Source: an uncultured Alphaproteobacteria bacterium | GTDB lineage: Bacteria; Pseudomonadota; Alphaproteobacteria; CAAGCB01; CAG-977 | Length of the DNA stretch: 33,757 nucleotides | Assembly (NCBI GenBank): GCA_944393745.1 | Contig: CALYBD010000028.1 | Span: 1 to 33,757 of the forward strand | Direction of reading: 5' to 3' | Part shown: one piece after another, positions 1-7,988 of the stretch | Numbering within the stretch: position 1 is the stretch's first letter | How the letters are laid out: each line of letters begins with the position of its first letter | Translations under genes and position numbers: made by a program | The notes under the pieces: generated by a model | Told to the model about the DNA's origin: nothing | The model's input: only the letters and a program-made list of their open reading frames with translations | The model's database searches: none

Positions 1-327
1 GCAACTCTCTATCGGACATAAACAGCCTAAATGCCTGTTTACTAAATTAGAGTATACATCTTTTCTTTCTAACAATGATGGCGTTATAAGGCTATGCGCG
101 AAAGCGTCATGCCGTCTTATTACGAACGGTTTCTGATCATATGGACAAGAGATTTACTTGGTTTCGTTTGTTTTCCTTATGTCTTTCTTGTTGTTTCCAA
201 CCTATTGATACTCCTTAATAAATCAGTTTTTCTTTCTTTGGCGGTCAAGCGCGGACTTTTCCTGTTTTGAACGGATTTTTTCTCCGCTTTGTTACCCGTG
301 TGTTACCCCGATAAAGGAGAAAAAACG
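1..327. other. Intergenic region upstream of the integrase
   Basis: I see no gene here on either strand. It holds a 7-bp inverted repeat (TAAACAG/CTGTTTA, about 18-42) without a T-tract. Just before the integrase start there is a short direct repeat of TGTTACCC (about 290-308). No tRNA or obvious attachment core could be recognised. The integrase promoter presumably lies here, but no convincing -35/-10 pair stands out. Confidence 0.5.
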
Positions 328-1523
328 ATGAATATCAATAAAGCTTTCATCAATAATCTGCGTTTTGACGGTACGGAAAAAACTTACTTTGATGCTTCTC
401 TTAAAGGGTTCGGCGTCCGTATCCGCAAAAATTCCGCAAGCTATATCGTCATGTATCGCAATGTTTACGGAAAGCAAAAGAAAGTCACGATAGCCAAAAC
501 AACTCAAATAACGCCTTCTCAAGCGCGCGAGGAAGCCAAACAAATCCTCGCTCTTGTCGTACAGGGAAAAGATCCTCAAAACGACAGAATCGAAAAAAGA
601 AAAGCTCTCACGGTCGCCGAACTGGCGGACGATTTCTACGAAAAAAGAAGACTCCGTATTAAACCGAATACGCGCACCGATTATGAAAACCATATTCGCA
701 ATCACATCAAGCCTTCAATCGGCAATATGATTGCCAAAGACGTTCTGCGCGGAGATATTCAAAGACTATATAATGAGCTGCTTTGCGGATCATATGTTAA
801 AGAACGTTTCAAACGCGAAAATCATAAATACATCGCAACGGCGAATAACTGTCTGTGCGTTTTAAGCGGAATGTTCGAGCATGCGATAGACAATGGTTTA
901 ATGGAGCACAATCCGTGCAGCAGAATCAAAAAAATGCCAAATAACAAACGGGAAATTTTTCTTGACGAGAACGGCTTCAGGCTGTTGGGAGAAGCTTTGC
1001 GACAAAGCACTTATGTTGACAAATACGCGCTTAACAGCGTTCGATTGCTGGCGATGACAGGTTGTCGATGCAATGAAATCATGACGCTGAAATGGAAATA
1101 TATCGACTTTGAAACGCAAGTGTTCCGCTTTCCGGACACGAAGACCGGTCCGCAAAATCGTCCGTTCGGCATTGCGGTAAAGAACCTTTTGTTAAAAATG
1201 AAAATGGAAATCCGTCCGGAAAGTGATGAGGATTTTGTGTTTCCTCGCATCAAGAAAACGGCGGATGTCGCAAAGAATATCTTTAAACGAAGCATCAAGA
1301 AATACCCGGGACTGGAAAATCTTTGCGCTCACGCGTTGCGTCATAGTTTTGGTCTATGGCGGCGGCGTTAGGATATTCGGACGCGATTATTGCGGGACTG
1401 TTAGGCCACAAACTACACACCGTTACGAACCGTTATACGCATTTGACAGACAAGTCGCTTATCCGAGCCGCCGATGTCGTCAGCGAAAAAATCGCCGAGC
1501 AAATGAACCTGCCTTTGAATTAA
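328..1523 (+). pseudogene. Tyrosine recombinase/integrase, frameshifted near the C-terminus
   Basis: This is a prophage- or island-type tyrosine integrase that would insert and excise DNA at an attachment site. The N-terminus has an arm-DNA-binding domain of the DUF4102 type (GFGVRIRK...). A core-binding SAM-like domain follows, then the catalytic domain with the first Arg in TGCRCNEI and the HALRHSF box. I chose the ATG at 328 because AAAGGAGA precedes it. The reading frame stops at 1371 just after HALRHSFG. The missing end continues in another frame from about 1353: SMAAALGYSD, then LLGHK and TNRYTH, which carries the catalytic Tyr, ending at the TAA at 1521-1523. Adding one T at GGTCT (1351-1355) would join the frames as HSFGSMAAALGYSD. 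Either the gene is inactivated by a one-base deletion, or this is a sequencing error. The intact downstream frame suggests a recent event. Confidence 0.85.
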
Positions 1524-1578
1524 AACAGATCACGAGATGAACGAGCGAGAGGGATTTTCAAGAGTGTTTTTTAGACAT

Positions 1579-1682
1579 AAAAAGGCTATCTTGGGACAGT
1601 CCCTCTCTTTAAAACGTTCATAAGGCTGATTTGCAAATAATTGATTTTATTGAGGGATACTTTTTTGCAGGATAGCCTTTTT
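1579..1682. repeat. Perfect 12-bp inverted repeat enclosing 80 bp
   Basis: AAAAAGGCTATC at 1579-1590 is matched exactly by its reverse complement GATAGCCTTTTT at 1671-1682. The 80 bp between contains another small palindrome (GGGACAGTCCC). The arms could form a long-loop hairpin, or could be ends of a small non-autonomous element. No flanking target-site duplication was obvious. Confidence 0.5.
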
Positions 1683-1829
1683 GTAATACAATAAAGAGCG
1701 AAAAATACCTCGTAAACCGCCTTTAAAAACGCCCTCAAATAACTGTAACATCTATCCGTCAAACACGCTTGAACGATAAAGCTGAGAGCAGAAATGAGGC
1801 TTATTGTTAAATCATTGGCAAAAATATAC

Positions 1830-1859
1830 TTGACTTTTTTATAAAAATAATAACAATAT
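1830..1859 (+). promoter_or_regulatory. Possible promoter of the tail-fibre gene
   Basis: TTGACT (1830-1835) is followed after 18 bases by CAATAT (1854-1859), in a very AT-rich stretch about 67 bp before the tail-fibre start. The match to a sigma-70 promoter is moderate, and only the spacing and the -35 box are good. Confidence 0.3.
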
Positions 1860-1925
1860 GTGATATCTTGGAAATGTCGCTTATCAGTCAGCTGGAGAAA
1901 ACCATGCTTTTTATTTGAGGTAAAA

Positions 1926-2801
1926 ATGACGATAAGTACAACAACAAACAAAGTGTCTTATATTGGGAACGGGATAGCTACAGAGTTTTCAATTCCTTTT
2001 CCCTATCTAGAAAAAACACATTTAAAGGTATATCAGCTGTTTAATGATATACAAACAGAAAGAGAAGATTGGTCAATACAGAACGATAATTTGGTTTTTG
2101 AAATAGCTCCTGCGCTAAATGCACGAATTGTGATTATGCGTAAAGTGCCGTTAACACAAGAAACAGATTATCAAGAGAATGAAATTTTGGCAGCAGAAAC
2201 CTTGGAACGAAATTTTGACAAATTAACGATGCAGATACAGCAACTAAAAGAGCAAGCCGATCGTGCAGTCACTGTAGATATATTTGATGATACGAATACT
2301 GCTAATTTAATCCCATCAATTCGCCAAGCTGTTTCAAATTGTGCGGAATCTGTAATCACTGCAACGCAGAAAGCCGATGCCGCATCGGATTCCGCGACCG
2401 ATGCAGCCGAACAAGCAGAAATTGCAACACAAAAAGCGACAGAAGCTCAAATAACTTTATCCGAGAAATCTAATGTAAATTTAGATAATCTAACAACAAT
2501 AGGGAAAGAAAACCTTATAGCTCTATTAATGCCGGATTATTCCAGAAAAGTTGTTTTGGCTGCTGGCACTACATATACGGCAAACTGTGCTGGAATATTT
2601 TGTGGTTACTACAGAGGATATCCGGGCACAGGAACATCTTATACGGTCGGAACGTTTACCCAGACTTTTAGTGGTTCATTTGACGATCCTAGCCGTCCTA
2701 CCGGGGCCAGTTTTTTTGTGTTTGTATCCAAAGGAGAAACCTATTCTGCGACACGAGCAAACAATCTGTATTTTATTCCGTTGAAAGGAACATTATCATG
2801 A
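1926..2801 (+). CDS. Phage tail-fibre protein, T7 gp17 N-terminal-like
   Basis: The N-terminus (TTTNKVSYIGNGIATEFSIPFPYL) matches the T7-like tail-fibre N-terminal domain that attaches the fibre to the virion. An Ala/Gln-rich helical stretch, probably coiled coil, follows at about residues 110-190 (SDSATDAAEQAEIATQKATEA spread). A Gly/Thr/Ser/Tyr-rich C-terminal part would be the distal receptor-binding region. I chose ATG 1926 because GAGG lies just before it and the family motif begins immediately after; an upstream in-frame ATG at 1860 lacks a ribosome-binding site. At about 291 residues it is short compared with T7 gp17 (over 550), so the shaft is reduced. It overlaps the next gene by ATGA. 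No capsid, terminase or other tail genes are present in the window, so this is an orphan fibre module next to a glycan locus. Confidence 0.72.
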   Translation: MTISTTTNKVSYIGNGIATEFSIPFPYLEKTHLKVYQLFNDIQTEREDWSIQNDNLVFEIAPALNARIVIMRKVPLTQETDYQENEILAAETLERNFDKLTMQIQQLKEQADRAVTVDIFDDTNTANLIPSIRQAVSNCAESVITATQKADAASDSATDAAEQAEIATQKATEAQITLSEKSNVNLDNLTTIGKENLIALLMPDYSRKVVLAAGTTYTANCAGIFCGYYRGYPGTGTSYTVGTFTQTFSGSFDDPSRPTGASFFVFVSKGETYSATRANNLYFIPLKGTLS

Positions 2802-3151
2802 CGATTTATTATGAAAAGAAAGACGGTAAAATTATTAAGTGGACGATGTCTGCAGAACAGGCTTCCTTGGAAAAAATGACAAATCAGTGTAGTGAAGACG
2901 ATCTGATTTGTTTAAACAATGGAGATTATTTTTTGCGCACAGAAGCTCTTGATATTTCAGAACAACAGAAAGCTCAAGAAATCAGAATAAAACGAAACAG
3001 GCTTTTATCCGAAAGTGACTGGACTCAAACGCTTGACGCTCCGCTGACAGCGCAAGAACGCGAAAAATGGGCATTATATCGGCAAGAATTACGCGACATA
3101 ACGGAACAACAGTCTTTTCCAAATTCGGTTGTTTATCCAGAAAAAAAATAG
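2798..3151 (+). CDS. Phage tail-fibre assembly protein/chaperone-like
   Basis: This 117-residue protein follows the fibre gene with a 4-base ATGA overlap, the usual place of a fibre assembly chaperone. The C-terminal half has the pattern common to such proteins: a charged helix KRNRLLSESDWTQ, then DAPLTAQEREKWALYRQELRDI, and a proline-containing end FPNSVVYPEK. The N-terminal half (YYEKKDGKIIKW) is variable, as is usual in this group. The established role of the family is to help tail fibres fold or assemble. Translation is presumably coupled to the fibre gene. A strong hairpin follows 10 bases after the stop. Family assignment is by pattern recognition only. Confidence 0.7.
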   Translation: MTIYYEKKDGKIIKWTMSAEQASLEKMTNQCSEDDLICLNNGDYFLRTEALDISEQQKAQEIRIKRNRLLSESDWTQTLDAPLTAQEREKWALYRQELRDITEQQSFPNSVVYPEKK

Positions 3152-3160
3152 AAAAATAAC

Positions 3161-3187
3161 AGAAGGACGGGGAAATCCCGTCCTTCT
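3161..3187. terminator. Bidirectional rho-independent terminator
   Basis: A perfect 11-bp stem (AGAAGGACGGG, 3161-3171, with CCCGTCCTTCT, 3177-3187) has a five-base loop. It is A-rich on the left and followed by ATTT on the right. It sits between two convergent genes, just after the tail-fibre assembly gene and overlapping the stop of the diesterase-like gene, so it probably ends transcription from both sides. Confidence 0.8.
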
Positions 3188-4055
3188 ATTTGATAGAGCA
3201 GACGGACAGATTTTTATATTTTTCTTTGTATTTTTTTGCTTTTTTACCGAAGAAAAGATGCGATAACAACCGATAACGAATCCTTTTAAATTTCGTTTTT
3301 AATCCTCTGCACATCGGCAAGTCGGTTGTTGCAACATCAATCCCCATTTGTTTGGCTTCTTTTATTTTCACTCCTTGGGGAATGGGGCAGAATACGCGCA
3401 CACCCGCTTGGCTCAAAGCCTGCCTGTCCGCAGGATAAGCTTTAATCCGCCAGAAAGAGATCGAAACATTTTTAATATTGTATTTTTTGATAAAATCAAT
3501 AATTTCTTCTATTGATTGAAATTCTTTTTCAGAGTTTTCCGATATATCAATCCAAGGTTGAATATTCGGGTAGCCAGCTTCGTACAAATAACGCGCGTTG
3601 TTTAAGGAGTATGTTTCGATAACAGAACGGTTGATAATTTCTTTATCCGTGAATTTGGCGGCGAAAGTTTGCATTAATTCGGAATTGTCACGATCGACAT
3701 ACCCTGCCAGCAAATCAAACATCACTGTTACATCTGTATATTTTTTCATAAAATCAAAAATGTTTTCAAGAGTTAGTGGTGTAAGGCCGGACGGGAAAAC
3801 GTTTGTCAGATATCTGTAATTCAAAAAAGTCTTTAAATCTGGAACAGGATTTTCTACATTAAATGGAATATGCAGGTTGTCGGCATCAGTTTTCGTCCAT
3901 AAATGATAAGCGACAAAATGCCCGTCCGATGTGCGGTGAATATCGACTTCAAAAAATCGGAAGCCTGTTTTATATGAATATTCCAAAGCTTCTTTGCTGT
4001 TGGTCATCGTATATCCAAGATAATTTCCTAAAGCATGCGCATTGTATTCCATCAT
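3186..4055 (-). CDS. Glycerophosphodiester phosphodiesterase-like protein
   Basis: The N-terminal pattern AHALGNYLGYTMTNSKEAL...GFRFFEVDIHRTSDGHFVAYH matches the GDPD TIM-barrel family (usual form AHRG...ENT...G...E.DV..T.DG..V..HD). Later barrel strands are visible: TVMFDLL near residue 120 and INRSVIETYS, PWIDIS and VSISFW beyond it. In GDPDs these enzymes cut glycerophosphodiesters to glycerol-3-phosphate. The usual Arg after the first His is Ala/Leu here and the HD pair reads HL, so activity is uncertain. The start is one of two adjacent ATGs (4055 or 4052) behind AAAGGA. The protein ends with a strongly basic tail (FKRIRYRLLSHLF...KKAKKYKEKYK). It is the last gene of the operon, directly after the CDP-glycerol genes, which hints that it trims or edits a glycerophosphate substituent. 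Confidence 0.7.
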   Translation of the reverse strand: MMEYNAHALGNYLGYTMTNSKEALEYSYKTGFRFFEVDIHRTSDGHFVAYHLWTKTDADNLHIPFNVENPVPDLKTFLNYRYLTNVFPSGLTPLTLENIFDFMKKYTDVTVMFDLLAGYVDRDNSELMQTFAAKFTDKEIINRSVIETYSLNNARYLYEAGYPNIQPWIDISENSEKEFQSIEEIIDFIKKYNIKNVSISFWRIKAYPADRQALSQAGVRVFCPIPQGVKIKEAKQMGIDVATTDLPMCRGLKTKFKRIRYRLLSHLFFGKKAKKYKEKYKNLSVCSIK

Positions 4056-4100
4056 AATTCCTTTACAAATAAAAAGAGTTTCCAAAAAGAAACAGCGTTT

Positions 4101-4526
4101 TCATTCTAATTTTATTAAACGTTCTCTTAAAACCGAGGTGGAAATACCCATCGTTCGCGGCAGACGGAAAATTTTCCGTCCGTGTTGCAAACAGTATTTT
4201 TCCGCGCGCAGAAAACCGTCATGGATTTGATCGCTACCCACAATAAAAATATCGAAATCAAATTCCTTTACGATTTTATCGACATCTGTATATATAACGA
4301 CCTGATCGACATAACGGCACTGTTCTACCATTTCAATCCGTTCCTTCGTCGTGTAAATGATTTTGGCGTTCGGTTTGTATTTTAAAATACTGTTTCCGTC
4401 CTGAACGGCTACGATTAATTTGGAAACTCCGCCGCCGTTATTGGCACATTCTTTCGCGCGCCGGAACAGCTCTTTGTGTCCGTAGTGAAACAAATCGAAT
4501 ACTCCTACCGTAAAACACGTGCTCAT
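4101..4526 (-). CDS. Glycerol-3-phosphate cytidylyltransferase-like (TagD family)
   Basis: This small nucleotidyltransferase has the nucleotide-binding HYGH motif at residues 14-17 within GVFDLFHYGH, and the second signature RTMGISTS at about 124-131. Its 141 residues fit TagD-type enzymes (about 130). These use CTP and glycerol-3-phosphate to make CDP-glycerol and pyrophosphate in the cytoplasm. Its ATG overlaps the stop of the TagF-like gene (ATGA, 4523-4526), so the donor-making and donor-using enzymes are translationally coupled. A different polyol or ethanolamine phosphate substrate is possible, since the family includes such enzymes, but the neighbour favours glycerol phosphate. Confidence 0.82.
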   Translation of the reverse strand: MSTCFTVGVFDLFHYGHKELFRRAKECANNGGGVSKLIVAVQDGNSILKYKPNAKIIYTTKERIEMVEQCRYVDQVVIYTDVDKIVKEFDFDIFIVGSDQIHDGFLRAEKYCLQHGRKIFRLPRTMGISTSVLRERLIKLE

Positions 4527-5821
4527 AATCTCAGTTCCCGTTTCAGAAAATCAAAAATGTTTTCGGATGCGCTTTTACCGTTTAAGAAAAACAAATTTTC
4601 TTTTGTAAACGAACGGCGTTTTTCTGCCAGCGGATCATTACCATTCAGAACGGTATCCTGTAAAAAAATTTCTATTTTTTCAGACATAGGGAGAGATTTG
4701 TACAATATATGGTTGTATACCTTCTCCCCCAGTTCGTTAAATTTATGGGATACGGTATCGTCACGGGTTGTAAACAGATAAGGTTTGTCGAGAGCAGAGT
4801 ATTCGCACATAAAACTGATGGAATCGCCGATCATCGCATCAGAAGTCAGAAACAAATCGATATATTCACCATCGGAACACTGTGTGTTTTTGCACTGTTC
4901 CCATTTTTGAAAATATTCTGCCGTTTTTTGTTCACCCCAACGTTTATCCTCATTTAATCGGCTGCGTAAAAGGGGGTGGGGACGGAAAGCGAATTGTATT
5001 TCATTTCGATATTTTTCCGCCAGCTCCAACATAACATTTGCCAATTCGTTAAAACATGAATAGCCGTAATGATTAAGATTGTTTTCGATCGAGTGATGCG
5101 GCGTCCAAATAACCTTCTTTTTTTCACGGTCTTGCTTTTTCCAGACGTTTTTTGGCAAATGCCCATCGAAAAACAGATCCAGTTTCGGATAGCCGAGAAA
5201 CAAACTGTTTTCTCCATGATTACGGGAGTATTGTTCGGATAAGCTCAGAGAGATAACGCTTTCGTAAAACAAATATGTCATTTTAAAATGAAAGTCCGTA
5301 TTAAATATATATTCTTGCGAATTTGACAGGAAATAGCCGTAAGGAACAAAGCAGGTAATTGCGTTTCGGGCTTCTTCGAAGAAAAAAGCAATATTTTTCA
5401 AGCCAAGAGGCGAATTGAAAAAAACAATATCCGGCTGAAATTTTTTCAACGATAGGTATTCTTTCTTTTCAAAATCATACAAAGAAACAAACTTCATCTG
5501 ATTTTGTTCCAGAAACTGAATGACTTTTTCATATTTTGACGTGTCAAATTTGATGTTTGGGTCAAGATGTTCATACGGGAAAATACCAACGACTGGAATA
5601 AATTCATCACTTTGATCCATCAGATGAAACAATTTTCCCAAGCAGAAGACATCTTTGTCTGGACACAAAAACATCACATTCAGCTTTTTTTTCCCCGATT
5701 TGTAATTGATGACAGACAAACGATGCAGAGAAACAGCATCAAGGGAGAAGTTCCATGTGGCAACTTTCGTACCGTATTTTTTATTGAGGTGTTTCCATAG
5801 TTTGTATAATATGTTCTGCAT
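4523..5821 (-). CDS. CDP-glycerol glycerophosphotransferase-like protein (TagB/TagF family)
   Basis: This 432-residue GT-B-like protein has the C-terminal signatures of the Glyphos_transf family: VIWTPHHSI near 235, FRPHPLL near 275, and SDAMIGDSISFMCEYSALDKPYLF around 325-350. Family members transfer glycerol phosphate from CDP-glycerol to a glycan or poly(glycerol phosphate). A good Shine-Dalgarno (GGAG, then TTTTAT, then ATG) supports the start. The gene is coupled to the TagD-like gene. In a Gram-negative polysaccharide locus it more likely adds glycerol phosphate to a repeat unit than builds wall teichoic acid. Its first residues (YKLWKHLNKK) closely repeat the last residues of the product of the gene just upstream. 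Confidence 0.78.
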   Translation of the reverse strand: MQNILYKLWKHLNKKYGTKVATWNFSLDAVSLHRLSVINYKSGKKKLNVMFLCPDKDVFCLGKLFHLMDQSDEFIPVVGIFPYEHLDPNIKFDTSKYEKVIQFLEQNQMKFVSLYDFEKKEYLSLKKFQPDIVFFNSPLGLKNIAFFFEEARNAITCFVPYGYFLSNSQEYIFNTDFHFKMTYLFYESVISLSLSEQYSRNHGENSLFLGYPKLDLFFDGHLPKNVWKKQDREKKKVIWTPHHSIENNLNHYGYSCFNELANVMLELAEKYRNEIQFAFRPHPLLRSRLNEDKRWGEQKTAEYFQKWEQCKNTQCSDGEYIDLFLTSDAMIGDSISFMCEYSALDKPYLFTTRDDTVSHKFNELGEKVYNHILYKSLPMSEKIEIFLQDTVLNGNDPLAEKRRSFTKENLFFLNGKSASENIFDFLKRELRL

Positions 5822-5830
5822 ATAAAACTC

Positions 5831-7987
5831 CTAAGAAATGATGTTTTTTTTCTTTAGCTTTTTATTCAGATGCTTCCAGATTTTATAGCGAAGTTTATTC
5901 TTCCAGCTCATTTTTTGCCGAGAGAATTTGGAGGAACTACATGATTTTTCTACTAAAAAATTCAGTTCTGTGAACAATTCTATAGGCGTGATGGTTCGAA
6001 AAGCATTATCGGATAAATTCCGCACAGAATGCACACTCGGAAAATTCTGATAAATGTGAAGCAATTTCTCTCTAAAAGCTTTTGGAAAGTTATTTTCTTT
6101 AAAGAATTGAAAAGCTTTCGTTTCTGTTTTATCTGTTTTTTGTAATGCTGTAATAACCTTTGCAATTAATTGTTCTTGGGAAATGCAGGAGGTATCTGTT
6201 TCATCATTTAAATCATCATGATTCATCGGTGTCAAAAGTGTAAAAGCAGGAATATTTTGTTTAGCCGCTTCATAAAATGACGTCGTTGATGAAAAAGGCA
6301 AACTGTCGAGAGCGACATCGGCTAACATAATATATTTTTTTGTTTCTTCGATGGGGATTATCCCGATTAGGCGTGTTTTTCTTTGTAGTTCCAGAGAAAG
6401 TGTATTCCATGGAAAATCTTTATCCGAAACGCCTATAACGACAAAATATGCTGCAGGTTCTTGCTGTGCTATTTTTTCAATTACAGAAAGAAAATCATAT
6501 TGATTAAAGGGTAAAAACTTATGTGGTCGAGCCATTGTAAAGACAATTTTTCCCGTTGTCGGGATATTTAGCTTTTGTAATAACTCGTTTCTTTCTTTTT
6601 CATTAATAATGGTTTGCGGTTCATCAAGCGGTAACGGAATTAAAGCGTTATTTTCTATTTGTCGTTCAGAAAAACAAAGATCTCGCGTATATTTTCTAAA
6701 GCTAATAACTTGATCTGCTATAGATGAGCCCAACCAAAAAATATGATCTGAATGATTAAAGAGAGCAATCGGACGTTTAAATTCGGGAGTACCAAAAGCG
6801 AGAATGGGAATTACATCTTCCATATGAATATGCAGAACGATTTTTTCGTAGTGTGATGCTATTTCACGTAATTTTAAAGCTATAAACAGTGGTGATTCAT
6901 TATTTTCTGATAAATAAAAAATATCCCCACCACTTTCTTTTACTGCTTTTTGTGTTGTTTTCAAAACATGTTCTCGTGGTAAATACCAAGTCAAAGCTAA
7001 ACTATTTTTAATATTGCCTGGACTATTGTTTACCCACCGATCCAAAACGGTCGAATGTCCTCCCATTATATATATTTTACTGGCGACATGCAGAACGGAA
7101 TTCGGCTCATATGTTTTTGATAAAGGAATACTGTATTTTTGTGCGATTTTGCATAAACTGTTTTCTATTTCAGGAGACGTCAATTCTCCGCAAACATGAT
7201 ATGTAGCAAAAATTGCGGCTTGTCTTAATAAATCGATTTTTTCATTGTCATTATGGGCAAAATCGGCTTCCCGGATAAGAAAATCAAGTTGTCTTTTGTT
7301 TTGATGTATATTTGTTAACAGATCTGCTTCCGAAATAATTTTTTTCCCTGATAATTTAATTTGCGAAAAAACATCATCATTTTTTTCTTTATTTCCTTGC
7401 CATTCCAAAGCCGGATCGGAAAAAGATGCATTGTCATAAGTCAATTTTAAAATATAATCAGATAGAATTTCTGTATTATTTTCTCCGTTTTCCAACACCA
7501 GAAGAAAAAGCTGTTTTTGCGGAAATTTTTGCGAAAGTTGATCATATGCAGCCAAAATGGAATTGTTAGATATTTTTTTATCTCTGCTTAACCAAACAAA
7601 AAGTATTCTTTCCGCAATATTTATTGTCTGATAAAGTCTTTTTATTCTACGCTTATACTTTTCCTTTACCTCTGGAAAAGTATTCTTTAAAGGGATACCC
7701 GCGGGAAAATCATGATAAAAGTAAAAACCCGTTTTTTTGTCTTCATAATAATCATGATGAGGATCTGACAGATCGGAAACTTTTATTAAAGGTTGCAAAT
7801 TTTCTTTTTTTAAAAAACCGGAAAAATCATTACTGATGAGATTAATGCGAGTTTCAAAAGAAGCTTTGATTAACCAATCAAATGGATAGCTGGCACAACG
7901 CAATGAATGTGTATTTAAATAAGAGGCACACCCACAATCTTCGCCAAGGCTGATAACTAGATCAAAACTATTTTCAAAAAATGTCAT
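5831..7987 (-). CDS. Fusion: DUF1796 (papain-like) domain plus GT-B glycosyltransferase
   Basis: A 718-residue protein in two parts. Residues about 8-200 show the DUF1796 (putative papain-like cysteine peptidase) pattern: VISLGEDCGCASYL, then LRCASYPFDWLI, with the conserved Cys after SLGED. Residues about 295-640 look like a GT-B glycosyltransferase: an N-terminal strand VLHVASKIYIMGGHSTVLDRW, a donor-half strand GKIVFTMARPHKFLP, and ADVALDSLPFSSTTSFYEAAKQNIPAFTL, which resembles nucleotide-sugar-binding regions of GT4/GT41-type enzymes. The end is basic (YKIWKHLNKKLKKKN). The ATG lies 1 base after the stop of the WbsX-like gene. The gene is visibly more AT-rich than those of the operon's middle. 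The donor and acceptor are unknown, and whether the DUF1796 part cleaves anything is unknown. Confidence 0.68.
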   Translation of the reverse strand: MTFFENSFDLVISLGEDCGCASYLNTHSLRCASYPFDWLIKASFETRINLISNDFSGFLKKENLQPLIKVSDLSDPHHDYYEDKKTGFYFYHDFPAGIPLKNTFPEVKEKYKRRIKRLYQTINIAERILFVWLSRDKKISNNSILAAYDQLSQKFPQKQLFLLVLENGENNTEILSDYILKLTYDNASFSDPALEWQGNKEKNDDVFSQIKLSGKKIISEADLLTNIHQNKRQLDFLIREADFAHNDNEKIDLLRQAAIFATYHVCGELTSPEIENSLCKIAQKYSIPLSKTYEPNSVLHVASKIYIMGGHSTVLDRWVNNSPGNIKNSLALTWYLPREHVLKTTQKAVKESGGDIFYLSENNESPLFIALKLREIASHYEKIVLHIHMEDVIPILAFGTPEFKRPIALFNHSDHIFWLGSSIADQVISFRKYTRDLCFSERQIENNALIPLPLDEPQTIINEKERNELLQKLNIPTTGKIVFTMARPHKFLPFNQYDFLSVIEKIAQQEPAAYFVVIGVSDKDFPWNTLSLELQRKTRLIGIIPIEETKKYIMLADVALDSLPFSSTTSFYEAAKQNIPAFTLLTPMNHDDLNDETDTSCISQEQLIAKVITALQKTDKTETKAFQFFKENNFPKAFREKLLHIYQNFPSVHSVRNLSDNAFRTITPIELFTELNFLVEKSCSSSKFSRQKMSWKNKLRYKIWKHLNKKLKKKNIIS

Positions 7988-7988
7988 T

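Larger units (their letters stand above)
1524..1925. other. Intergenic region between integrase and tail-fibre gene
   Basis: No convincing gene is present. The stretch holds the 12-bp inverted repeat listed separately (1579-1682), a small palindrome GGGACAGTCCC (about 1593-1603), and a possible promoter for the tail-fibre gene near 1830-1859. A 121-codon open frame on the - strand looks like low-complexity chance reading and was rejected. Confidence 0.5.

Noticed and set aside
1-327. tRNA gene as integration site of the integrase
   Set aside because: No cloverleaf or conserved T-loop sequence could be recognised on either strand.
1586-1951. 121-codon open frame on the - strand
   Set aside because: Its product is rich in Phe, Tyr, Ile and Leu as expected from AT-rich non-coding DNA, it spans the inverted repeat and the tail-fibre ribosome-binding site, and no family pattern is visible.
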